Assembly: GCF_002811945.1 (NCBI RefSeq)
Contig: NZ_NPDX01000010.1
Coordinates: forward strand, 1-5,632
Direction: 5' to 3'
Origin: Leptospira harrisiae
Lineage (GTDB): Bacteria; Spirochaetota; Leptospiria; Leptospirales; Leptospiraceae
DNA: 5,632 nucleotides
Positions 1 to 5,434 of the stretch are shown here, piece by piece. How positions within the stretch are numbered: position 1 is the first letter of the stretch; each line of letters opens with the position of its first letter. The notes beneath the pieces were generated by a model. The model searched no databases, was not told the DNA's origin, and saw only the letters and a list, made by a program, of their open reading frames with translations. Both the position numbers and the translations under genes were made by a program.

Positions 1-2
1 GT

Positions 3-800
3 TTATATTTATGTGCACCTCAGGCACTCGAAAAAGATCTTATCCGAAAATATGAACAGTCAAGTATTAAATATAAATATATTATTTCTAAATTACTTCC
101 ATCTCTCAAAGAAAACTTGCAGAGGTATATAAATTCTTTAGAAAAAAGCGATCCTGATTTTGATTATGTTCCTATTATAAATTGTTTAATCGATAGCAAC
201 TTCCAACAAAACAATCCTCTTGAAGTTTTTTCCAAAGTTAATGAACATAACCTAGATATGATTGATTTGATCATGATGGAGGAATATGAAAGATTACTTT
301 TGGCAGATAGCTCTAAGCAATTGATTAACAATTTAACCATTAATGAAACCATTTTACAAGTTCTAAACAATTTTGATAACGCATCTAGGAATTTAAGAGG
401 CGCGCGAAGAGCAGGTAAAGAGAATTACAAAATCAACGATGAGTATGATGTCCAAGACCTTCTTTATGTAATGTTGAAGCCTATTTTTCCTAATTTAGAA
501 ACAGAAGATCCAGTTCCGAAGATTGGTGGAAGGGGAAGTCGAATTGATTTAGTTTTGAAGGAGCATGGAATTTTGATAGAAACAAAAATGATCAAGAATT
601 CAGATCAAAATGAAACTAAATTTGTCAAAGAATTGAAAGAGGATTTCGAATCGTATCATGCCTACCCTGGTATTAAAAATCTATTTGTTTTTGTCTATGA
701 TCCGTATAGAAAAACTAAAGATAAAAACAATTTTACTTCGCTAGCAGGGAGTCGCAAGAAGAACGACAAAGAATTTAATGTTGAAATTGTTGTTACTTAG
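3..800 (+). CDS. DpnII/MboI-like restriction endonuclease domain protein, 5' end outside the window
   Basis: The reading frame is open from the first complete codon (base 3) to a TAG at 798-800, so the gene starts left of the window. A TTG at 117 is an internal candidate start but has no convincing ribosome binding site. The last ~120 residues match, from memory, the REase_DpnII-MboI domain. A conserved entry motif NDEYDVQDLL (visible residues 146-154) is followed by a PD-(D/E)XK core: RGSRID with D182, then a strand ending ETK with E193 and K195, then the family-typical FVYDP near residue 230. The family cleaves DNA as part of restriction or related defence. The visible N-terminal ~140 residues are helical-looking and not recognised; they may be a sensor or partner-binding part. 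No methyltransferase is visible beside it, so it may be a stand-alone defence effector instead of a classical restriction enzyme. The domain call is fairly firm, the role inferred. Confidence 0.8.
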   Translation, partial: LYLCAPQALEKDLIRKYEQSSIKYKYIISKLLPSLKENLQRYINSLEKSDPDFDYVPIINCLIDSNFQQNNPLEVFSKVNEHNLDMIDLIMMEEYERLLLADSSKQLINNLTINETILQVLNNFDNASRNLRGARRAGKENYKINDEYDVQDLLYVMLKPIFPNLETEDPVPKIGGRGSRIDLVLKEHGILIETKMIKNSDQNETKFVKELKEDFESYHAYPGIKNLFVFVYDPYRKTKDKNNFTSLAGSRKKNDKEFNVEIVVT

Positions 801-918
801 GATAAATTGCCCCTTATACAAAGGCAGCACTGATCTCGCCCGAACACTTTGCGATCGGGACTCGCTATGTTCGCTTCGATGGCCCTCGTTAAAACTGCTT
901 CACAGATTTTACTCGGGC
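801..918. other. Convergent intergenic gap with small hairpins
   Basis: This gap separates the nuclease gene from the convergent minus-strand regulator. It is more GC-rich than its neighbours. It holds short inverted repeats: CCCGA at 839-843 against TCGGG at 855-859, and GCGA at 851-854 against TCGC at 861-864. GCCCGA near 838 could also pair with TCGGGC at 913-918. These could act as a two-way terminator, but there is no clear T-tract. An 889-898 stretch, GTTAAAACTG, faintly recalls a degraded attC right end; the evidence is too weak to call it. Confidence 0.3.
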
Positions 919-1299
919 TTAATCTATTTGTTCTACAAGATCACTTTTTACAAAGGCTGAATAGAAATAGATAGTTGGCTTTCCATAAAGCTTATATAAA
1001 ACCAAAAACTCATCCATAAACAATCGCCTTTGTCCTAGCTCTATCTTAGAAATATGACTTCGACTACGCTTTAGCTTCTTAGCAACTTCAGCTTGAGTAA
1101 GACCAGCGTCCTTTCTTGCAGTTTTCAAAGCTCTATAAAAGAATTCTTTCTCTTTCTTAGATACTTTCCACTGCGGAAGGACACTTGCAAACATTGTGAC
1201 CTCGGAATTTGCTACCTTTTGGGCATTCGAGGGCCTCAGAATTGGTCTTTTTCTGCTTTTCGTATAAGGAGATGCCATAGAAACTAATTCTGCGCTCAT
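919..1299 (-). CDS. XRE-family helix-turn-helix transcriptional regulator
   Basis: A small DNA-binding protein of the Cro/CI (XRE) type. Residues ~55-107 (full-length numbering) form the domain: RKDAGLTQAEVAKKL gives helices 1-2 and SRSHISKIELGQR the recognition helix and following turn, both family hallmarks. The C-terminus continues with a hydrophobic stretch (YFYSAF). The longest frame (126 aa, ATG at 1299-1297) is given, but an internal ATG at 1194-1192 has GAGG five bases upstream and would give a 91-aa protein starting just before the domain, closer to the usual length of such regulators. I cannot decide; the first ~35 residues look atypical and may not be translated. It diverges from the HTH gene at 1368, and its promoter lies under a perfect inverted repeat, so it is probably self-regulated or regulated by its divergent neighbour. 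Confidence 0.85.
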   Translation of the reverse strand: MSAELVSMASPYTKSRKRPILRPSNAQKVANSEVTMFASVLPQWKVSKKEKEFFYRALKTARKDAGLTQAEVAKKLKRSRSHISKIELGQRRLFMDEFLVLYKLYGKPTIYFYSAFVKSDLVEQID

Positions 1300-1311
1300 A
1301 AAGTGCTAAAT

Positions 1312-1340
1312 ACATTAATACGATATAAACGTATTAATGT
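1312..1340. promoter_or_regulatory. Perfect 11-bp inverted repeat, likely operator between divergent HTH genes
   Basis: ACATTAATACG (1312-1322) and CGTATTAATGT (1330-1340) are exact reverse complements separated by seven bases, ATATAAA. The repeat overlaps both elements of the minus-strand promoter. It lies in the 68-bp gap between two divergent helix-turn-helix genes, the standard position for a dimeric repressor site. Which of the two proteins binds is not shown by the sequence. Confidence 0.75.
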
Positions 1341-1343
1341 CAA
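1315..1343 (-). promoter_or_regulatory. Sigma-70-like promoter for the minus-strand XRE gene
   Basis: On the minus strand, TTGACA (1343-1338) is followed after 17 bases by TATTAA (1320-1315). The -35 is a perfect consensus match and the -10 matches four of six. Transcription would start near 1308. That leaves only about eight bases before the ATG at 1299 but a normal leader of about 110 bases before the alternative ATG at 1194. The inverted repeat covers the whole spacer. Confidence 0.6.
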
Positions 1344-1367
1344 TAATATTTTATAAAAGTATTTTGA

Positions 1368-1790
1368 ATGACAGTTAAAAAAGTAGAGAATTTACTTGGT
1401 AAAAAGGTGCAAGCCCTGATTGAAGCGAAAGGGGACAGTCAAAAAGAAGCGGCTGCCAAACTAAAACTTACACCTACCGGGATGAATGGAATTGTTCAAG
1501 GACGAGTCGAATCTGCTTCGCATTCTTTTTTAACGCTTCTTAAGCAAGAGTATAAACCAGATTTTAACTGGCTCTTGAATGATTCGATTCCAGTTCTTCC
1601 AATCAAATATCTTTCACCGGAAGAGGAAGATAAATTGGTTTCAAAAGCTGATCAAGATAAAGTATTACTAAGTCAAATTAAGACCACGAAAGGTCTTAGA
1701 GAAATTATTCAAAACCTTTTAAAATTTTCTAATCAGCAAAGAAAAGCTATAGGGGAAATGATTGCTGAGTTTTCTAAAGATAAGGATTAG
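1368..1790 (+). CDS. Helix-turn-helix regulator, phage-repressor-like
   Basis: 140-residue protein with an N-terminal helix-turn-helix (residues ~12-60). GDSQKEAAAKLKLTPTGMNGIVQGR supplies the scaffold and recognition helices, and the domain ends in NWLLN (67-71), a common end of CI-type XRE domains. The last ~70 residues are charged and helical (EEEDKLVSKADQDK, then LREIIQNLLKF) and could mediate dimerisation. No Shine-Dalgarno sequence precedes the ATG. A TATAAA at 1352-1357 would place the transcript start near the ATG, so leaderless translation is possible. The HEPN gene follows after 52 bases on the same strand, suggesting co-transcription and a regulator-effector pair. It is also the candidate ligand of the operator at 1312-1340. 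Confidence 0.85.
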   Translation: MTVKKVENLLGKKVQALIEAKGDSQKEAAAKLKLTPTGMNGIVQGRVESASHSFLTLLKQEYKPDFNWLLNDSIPVLPIKYLSPEEEDKLVSKADQDKVLLSQIKTTKGLREIIQNLLKFSNQQRKAIGEMIAEFSKDKD

Positions 1791-1842
1791 TAAACTTAAT
1801 CAATCTTTTGTAATTTGATAAAATTTCTTTATCACTATAATT

Positions 1843-2463
1843 ATGCCTTTACCTCCAGAAATTATATTTCGATTTGAACGAAACCTTGAGCGAAGCGAAG
1901 AACTGATCAAAGTTTATATTCAAAGTGTTTCCGGCAAGGGAAGAAAATCAGTAAAACAAACCGATGTTTTACGAGCCGCAGTAGTGTTTTTACACGCAAG
2001 TCTTGAAGATCTTCTAAGAAGCGTTCTTAAATATACTTACCCGATCAATGCATCAAAAGATTTTATCAATGAAATACCTCTTACAGGTATTCAGAAGGGA
2101 GGTCGGCCTGAAAAATTCTTTTTAGGCGCCCTTTTAGATTTCAGAGGAAAGTTAGTCGATGATGTAGTAAAGCAAAGTATTACTGAGTATTTAGAAGTGA
2201 TTAGTTTCAATGATACAACGGAAATTGTAAGCCGCCTTGAAAAAGCCAAAATCAAATATTTAGATGATACACTCAATTTACTTCCTAAAATTGATTCCAT
2301 GATCAAAAGAAGACACGCGATCGTACATCAAGCTGATGAAAATGTTGATACGGGTCACGGAAAACACCATGCAAACCGAATAAATAAATGGATAGTATCG
2401 GACTGGATAGAAAATATCAGGAAGTTTGGTGAAGAAATAATTAGATTAGCGAGTTCAATTTAA
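1843..2463 (+). CDS. HEPN-domain protein, possible RNase effector
   Basis: 206-residue all-helical protein. DVLRAAVVFLHASLEDLLRSVL (residues 41-62) resembles the first long helix of RiboL-PSP-type and related HEPN families, and RHAIVH (R157 to H162) fits the HEPN Rx4-6H motif. In many HEPN proteins this motif is the active site of a metal-independent RNase used in toxin-antitoxin, abortive-infection and CRISPR-linked systems; other HEPN proteins are inactive. The next stretch, residues 163-180, is rich in His and Asp. No Shine-Dalgarno is seen. Position directly after an HTH gene suggests a regulated toxin-like effector, but function is inferred only from the motif and context. The fold call is more secure than the subfamily. 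Confidence 0.75.
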   Translation: MPLPPEIIFRFERNLERSEELIKVYIQSVSGKGRKSVKQTDVLRAAVVFLHASLEDLLRSVLKYTYPINASKDFINEIPLTGIQKGGRPEKFFLGALLDFRGKLVDDVVKQSITEYLEVISFNDTTEIVSRLEKAKIKYLDDTLNLLPKIDSMIKRRHAIVHQADENVDTGHGKHHANRINKWIVSDWIENIRKFGEEIIRLASSI

Positions 2464-2468
2464 ATTCC

Positions 2469-2505
2469 CTAACCGGCTACGCCTTCCGTGGCTTCGCTCG
2501 GTTAG
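2469..2505. terminator. GC-rich hairpin just after the HEPN gene, possible terminator
   Basis: CTAACCG (2469-2475) pairs perfectly with CGGTTAG (2499-2505), enclosing GC-rich sequence with a further GCC/GGC pairing. It begins six bases after the HEPN stop codon, a natural place for a terminator, but no T-run follows. The ends CCCTAAC and GTTAGAC also resemble the two core boxes of an attC site, though the 37-nt size is too small for a normal one. Confidence 0.4.
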
Positions 2506-2526
2506 ACATCGGGGGCGCGGCACAGC

Positions 2527-2689
2527 AGATAACTACGGGGAAACGCTGCGCTTCGGCACACGGCCTCGCTTGGTCTCCGACACATTTCCCTTCTGTCACT
2601 CGTTTGCATCCGCAAACTCCGTGCCAGTCCCTAACGTCCCGTTCCGGGACTCAGGGTCGGGAAACGTCGTCTCCCCTAGTTCGTTATAC
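2527..2689 (+). repeat. attC site 1
   Basis: R'' box AGATAAC (2527-2533), conserved left arm CGGGGAAACGCTGCG, conserved right arm CGTCTCCCCTAGTTCGTTA, and core GTTATAC (2683-2689), with the expected crossover between G2683 and T2684. The 163-nt site holds two inner hairpins: GTTTGC/GCAAAC with an ATCC loop, and GTCCCG/CGGGAC with a TTC loop. It would close a cassette to the left, but no matching cassette start (GTTATCTGCTG-like) is found upstream in this window. Confidence 0.85.
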
Positions 2690-2728
2690 GAAATGGCGAA
2701 ATTTTGAAGAATTAAGAGAAAATCGTTA

Positions 2729-2757
2729 TTGACCAAGAATATATCACGATATATACC
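2729..2757 (+). promoter_or_regulatory. Promoter of vapBC
   Basis: TTGACC (2729-2734) and TATACC (2752-2757) are separated by exactly 17 bases. Transcription would begin near 2764, about 15 bases before the vapB ATG. The cassette therefore does not depend on an external integron promoter. Confidence 0.65.
2739..2754. promoter_or_regulatory. Palindromic operator over the vapBC promoter
   Basis: ATATATC (2739-2745) and GATATAT (2748-2754) form a perfect inverted repeat around AC and overlap the -10 element. VapB-VapC complexes characteristically repress their own promoter by binding such palindromes, so this is the probable autoregulatory site. Confidence 0.65.
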
Positions 2758-2778
2758 TTTTAAAGAAGGTCTACATCT

Positions 2779-3009
2779 ATGCAAACTGCCAAAATATTTC
2801 TAAACGGAAGAAGCCAAGCTGTTCGACTACCAAAAGAATTTCAATTTAAAGGTGAAGAAGTCTTTATACAGAAAGTTGGTGATGCTGTAATTTTAGTTCC
2901 GAAAAATAAAGCTTGGAATGCTTTTCTTGATGGTCTCAATGGATTTACAGATGATTTTCTTAAAGAAGGAAGGACTGAATTACCTGAACCAGAAAGAGAC
3001 AATTTTTAA
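2779..3009 (+). CDS. vapB: VapB antitoxin (AbrB/MazE-like DNA-binding domain)
   Basis: 76-residue antitoxin. The N-terminal ~45 residues form a swapped-hairpin AbrB/SpoVT-type domain: AKIFLNGRSQAVRLPKEF, then EEVFIQKVGDAVILVPK, both hallmarks of the VapB type that pairs with PIN toxins. The C-terminal 30 residues, acidic and ending in PEPERDNF, would wrap around the toxin. AGAAGG about nine bases before the ATG is a good ribosome binding site. The stop overlaps the vapC start as TAATG, indicating translational coupling. In the family, VapB neutralises VapC and, with it, represses the operon. The protein resembles Leptospira VapB. Confidence 0.92.
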   Translation: MQTAKIFLNGRSQAVRLPKEFQFKGEEVFIQKVGDAVILVPKNKAWNAFLDGLNGFTDDFLKEGRTELPEPERDNF

Positions 3010-3407
3010 TGTTTCTTTTAGATACAAATATCTGTATTTTTCTTATCAAAAAGAAGAATCAAGCCCTACTTAACAAGATAAAGAATAACTATAACAAAGG
3101 AATTTTCATTTCTTCTTTAACTCTAGCTGAGCTTGAATTTGGCGTAGAAAATAGTGAACAAAAGGAAAAAAATCGACTCTCTTTAATCGAATTTCTTTCT
3201 ATCTTTGAAATATTGCCTTTCGAACAGAAAGATACACAAGCTTTTGGATTAATTAAAGCTGATTTAAAAAAATCAGGAAATCTGATTGGCTCTGTTGATG
3301 CTTTACTCGCCGCTCAAGCTATTTCAAGAAATTTAACTTTTATTACTAATAATACAAAGGAATTCAAGAGAGTTAAAAATCTGAAAATTGAAGATTGGTC
3401 TTTATAA
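3009..3407 (+). CDS. vapC: VapC toxin, PIN-domain ribonuclease
   Basis: 132-residue PIN-domain protein of full family length. Acidic metal-binding residues are all present: D5 in MFLLDTN, E41 in LTLAELEFG, and D97 in GSVDALLAAQA; TNNTKEF (113-119) completes the site. VapC toxins are magnesium-dependent RNases, usually cutting initiator tRNA or a specific rRNA/tRNA site; the target here cannot be read from sequence. The catalytic set is intact, so the toxin is probably active when free of VapB. It starts inside the vapB stop codon and ends 13 bases before the R'' box of attC 2, a tight fit typical of a gene cassette. Confidence 0.93.
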   Translation: MFLLDTNICIFLIKKKNQALLNKIKNNYNKGIFISSLTLAELEFGVENSEQKEKNRLSLIEFLSIFEILPFEQKDTQAFGLIKADLKKSGNLIGSVDALLAAQAISRNLTFITNNTKEFKRVKNLKIEDWSL

Positions 3408-3420
3408 TAATTGCCACTTC

Positions 3421-3563
3421 GCATAACTACGGGGAAACGCTGCGCTTCGGGATTCGCTTTCGCTCACCCTTGCTTGGTCTTCGACACATTTCTTTCGCGT
3501 CACTGCGCTTGCTTAGCAATCTCGTGCCGCTTCAGAAACGTCGTCTCCCCTAGTTCGTTAGTT
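3421..3563 (+). repeat. attC site 2
   Basis: R'' GCATAAC (3421-3427), the shared left and right arms, and core GTTAGTT (3557-3563), with crossover after G3557. At 143 nt it is about 20 nt shorter than the others. Its centre diverges: the GTCCC/GGGAC hairpin is missing, and the inner stem is TTGC/GCAA between CAC and GTG. Only the outer arms are conserved. Confidence 0.83.
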
Positions 3564-3928
3564 GCAATGTGCAGATTTTTGTTCTCGCCAGGTTTGTTTT
3601 TTCTCGCTTTTTTTCTATTAAGCAAAGATCTATACAAAAGAATAATCTGGTCGGTCTAGCTTGTTTAAGATTTCTTTTAGATGAATTACTTTGGTCTGTC
3701 TGTTTAAGATAGCTGGTGGTTCTTCCAGTTCTTTCTTATCAAAAATCGTTTCTCGACGCGCTCACTGCAACTAACAACGGGGAAACGCTGCGCTTCGGCA
3801 CTCACGGCCTTGCTTGGGCTGCGCCACATTCCCTTTCTGTCACTCGTTTGCATCCGCAAACTACGTGCCAGTCCCTAACGTCCCGTCTCCGGGACTCAGG
3901 GTCAGGGAACGTCGTCTCCCCTAGTTCG
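3558..3928 (+). mobile_element. Cassette 2, without a recognisable gene
   Basis: 371-bp cassette. Its start GTTAGTTGCAATGTGC (from 3557) is complementary at 14 of 16 positions to GCTCACTGCAACTAAC (3760-3775), the end of its own attC. About 211 bases precede the attC. No standard gene was found. The one notable frame is ATG at 3567 to stop at 3659 (30 aa, MCRFLFSPGLFFLAFFLLSK...), hydrophobic but without a ribosome binding site. A near-copy occurs as cassette 4. It could hold a small RNA, a small peptide or a promoter for the next cassette; none is proven. Confidence 0.8.
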
Positions 3929-3934
3929 TTATGC
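3769..3934 (+). repeat. attC site 3
   Basis: R'' AACTAAC (3769-3775), shared arms, and core GTTATGC (3928-3934), crossover after G3928. The 166-nt site has inner hairpins GTTTGC/GCAAAC and GTCCCG/CGGGAC, the latter with a TCTC loop. R'' and R' are poorly matched to each other, as expected when each belongs to a different cassette. Confidence 0.85.
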
Positions 3935-5009
3935 GCCATCTTAAAAAATCTATTGGAGAAAAAATGGAAAAATCTTTAGTTATTGAATTACAACAAGATC
4001 TTTACGACTCAAGTTCCAAAGTTACAGATCTTCTTCGAAAAGCCTACATTATTTCTAGAAAACTAAAAGTGACAACATTAGAAAATTGGATAAAAAAGGA
4101 ACTAAATGGATATTCAGGTCAGAAAGAAATTCCTGAATACCGAAGAGTATATGGCCAAGTTGTTGCTTGGAATCCTCATCATGGTTGGCAGCCGGTTATC
4201 TTTAACCAAAAAACAATGCAAGATGAGGTATCAACTAGAGAAATTGTACAATCTGTTCCAGAACTTGAAGATCTAATACAAAATGGTCAAAATGGTTTAG
4301 CTATACCACTTCCTGACGAATTTTCAAAATTAATGAATTATCAAACAAAGGTAAGAATTAATTTAGTCACTACCCAATTGACTGGCATTATTGAAACAAT
4401 TAAAAACATTCTTCTTGAATGGTCATTAAAATTGGAAGAAGATGGAATAATAGGAGCAAATATGAGTTTTAGCAAAGATGAAATAAATAAAGCACAAAAT
4501 ATTAATTATACAGTAAACAACATTTTCAAAAATATAAATGGCAGTCAGATTGTAAATGATTCAGAGAACACTAGCATTACTAATTCAGAATTTTCATTAG
4601 ATATATTAAAAGAAATAATAGCGGTATTAAAAGACAATATTCATAATAAAGACATAAACCAGAAAGATAGAGCGAAATTAAATACTGAAATAGCAAAAAT
4701 AGATAATGAAAGTCAAAAAGAAAAACCTAAAATTTCTATTTTAATGGAAAGCGCAAAAACTATTCGAAATATTTTAGAAGGAATGACAGGAAGTATCATA
4801 GCCTCTGGAATAATCTCTAAATATCAAAATTTTTTTCAGTTTTAAAGACGGCGCATAACAGCGGGGAAACGCTGCGCTGCGGCACTCACGGCCTTGCTTG
4901 GGCTACGCCACATTCCCTTTCTGTCACTCGTTTGCATCCGCAAACTCCGTGCCAGTCCCTAACGTCCCGTCGGGACTCAGGGTCAGGGAACGTCGTCTCC
5001 CCTAGTTCG
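3929..5009 (+). mobile_element. Gene cassette 3 (AbiTii-domain protein)
   Basis: 1081-bp cassette. Its start GTTATGCGCCATCTT (from 3928) is complementary at 14 of 15 positions to AAGACGGCGCATAAC (4845-4859). One gene fills it. Only 35 bases lie between the cassette start and the ATG, so transcription probably comes from the cassette upstream or the attC. Confidence 0.85.
3964..4845 (+). CDS. AbiTii-domain protein, putative phage-defence gene
   Basis: 293 residues from the ATG at 3964, which has GGAG seven bases upstream. An in-frame ATG at 3931 lies inside the attC core and has no such site, so it was not chosen. The N-terminal ~80 residues match the AbiTii domain as I know it: VTDLLRKAYIISRKL (20-34), W42, KELNGY (45-50), PEYR (57-60) and GWQP (74-77). 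AbiTii is named for its presence in abortive-infection proteins; its biochemical activity is not known to me. A low-complexity Asn-rich linker with NGSQI (about residues 180-205) is of a kind often seen in such proteins, followed by a coiled-coil-like charged segment (~220-265) and a hydrophobic C-terminus (MTGSIIASGIIS), possibly membrane-associated or self-associating. Defence by abortive infection is inferred from the domain and neighbourhood. Confidence 0.85.
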   Translation: MEKSLVIELQQDLYDSSSKVTDLLRKAYIISRKLKVTTLENWIKKELNGYSGQKEIPEYRRVYGQVVAWNPHHGWQPVIFNQKTMQDEVSTREIVQSVPELEDLIQNGQNGLAIPLPDEFSKLMNYQTKVRINLVTTQLTGIIETIKNILLEWSLKLEEDGIIGANMSFSKDEINKAQNINYTVNNIFKNINGSQIVNDSENTSITNSEFSLDILKEIIAVLKDNIHNKDINQKDRAKLNTEIAKIDNESQKEKPKISILMESAKTIRNILEGMTGSIIASGIISKYQNFFQF

Positions 5010-5015
5010 TTAGTT
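4853..5015 (+). repeat. attC site 4
   Basis: R'' GCATAAC (4853-4859), shared arms, and core GTTAGTT (5009-5015), crossover after G5009. 163 nt. Inner hairpins are GTTTGC/GCAAAC and GTCCC/GGGAC with a GTC loop. It begins eight bases after the AbiTii stop codon. Confidence 0.85.
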
Positions 5016-5378
5016 GCAATGTGCAGATTTTCGTTCTCGCCAGGTTTGTTTTTTCTCGCTTTTTTTCTATTAAGCAAAGATCTAAACAAAATTAAACTAT
5101 GGTGGGTCGCGTTTGTTTAAGATTTCTTTAGGATGAATTACTTTGATCTGTCTGTTTAAGATAGCTGGTGGTTCTTCCAGTTCTTTCTTATCAAAAATCG
5201 TTTCTCGACGCGCTCACTGCAACTAACAACGGGGAAACGCTGCGCTGCGGCACTTACGGCCTTGCTTGGGCTACGCCACATTCCCTTTCTGTCACTCGCT
5301 CGCATACGCAAGCTACGTGCCAGTCCCTAACGTCCCATCCGGGACTCAGGGTCAGGGAACGTCGTCTCCCCTAGTTCG
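5010..5378 (+). mobile_element. Cassette 4, near-copy of cassette 2 without a recognisable gene
   Basis: 369-bp cassette with the same start and R'' end as cassette 2. The ~211 bases before its attC are the same length as in cassette 2 and differ by eye at about 15 positions, most within ~30 bases near 5083-5113. The small hydrophobic frame is present as ATG 5019 to stop 5120 (33 aa); its first 22 residues are the same apart from L5 to S, then diverge. The attC differs at several places from that of cassette 2, so this is an old duplication or a separate acquisition, not a recent tandem copy. Confidence 0.8.
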
Positions 5379-5384
5379 TTATAC
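5221..5384 (+). repeat. attC site 5
   Basis: R'' AACTAAC (5221-5227), shared arms, and core GTTATAC (5378-5384), crossover after G5378. 164 nt. The inner hairpins are GCTCGC/GCAAGC with one mismatch (ATAC loop) and GTCCC/GGGAC with an ATCC loop. Confidence 0.85.
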
Positions 5385-5434
5385 GAAATGTGCGCAAATA
5401 TACATTGTTACAAATAAAATTAGTAAAGATACTC

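Larger units (their letters stand above)
2684..3557 (+). mobile_element. Gene cassette 1 (vapBC)
   Basis: 874-bp cassette from the crossover in attC 1 to the crossover in attC 2. Its start, GTTATACGAAATGGC counting the G at 2683, is complementary at 13 of 15 positions to GCCACTTCGCATAAC at 3413-3427, the R'' end of its own attC. This shows it behaves as one recombination unit. It carries a complete toxin-antitoxin pair with its own promoter. Confidence 0.85.

Noticed and set aside
809..895. Possible degraded attC in the convergent gap (GTTAAAAC at 889)
   Set aside because: No R'' box and no conserved arms; the core does not fit GTTRRRY.
778..960. Small plus-strand frame of 60 aa after the nuclease gene
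   Set aside because: It overlaps the nuclease 3' end and the regulator's 3' end, has no recognisable motif and no ribosome binding site.
1815..1841. Promoter TTGATA with a perfect TATAAT just before the HEPN gene
   Set aside because: The TATAAT ends one base before the ATG, so transcription would start inside the gene; spacing is only 15. Probably chance in AT-rich DNA.
2596..2784. Minus-strand frame of 62 aa containing NELGETTFPDPESR
   Set aside because: It reads back through attC 1. The same peptide recurs at 4886-5089 because the attC is repeated, so it is a shadow of the recombination site.
3716..3979. Plus-strand frames at 3716-3979 and 5168-5374 (MVLPVLSYQKSFLDALTATNNGETLR...)
   Set aside because: They start at GTG without a ribosome binding site and run through attC 3 and attC 5. 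Their similarity follows from the duplicated cassette and attC, not from coding constraint.
2527..5384. CRISPR array, or an insertion sequence with terminal repeats
   Set aside because: The repeats are ~160 nt, the intervals are unequal and carry genes, and no transposase is present. The cassette-end complementarity fits attC sites instead.
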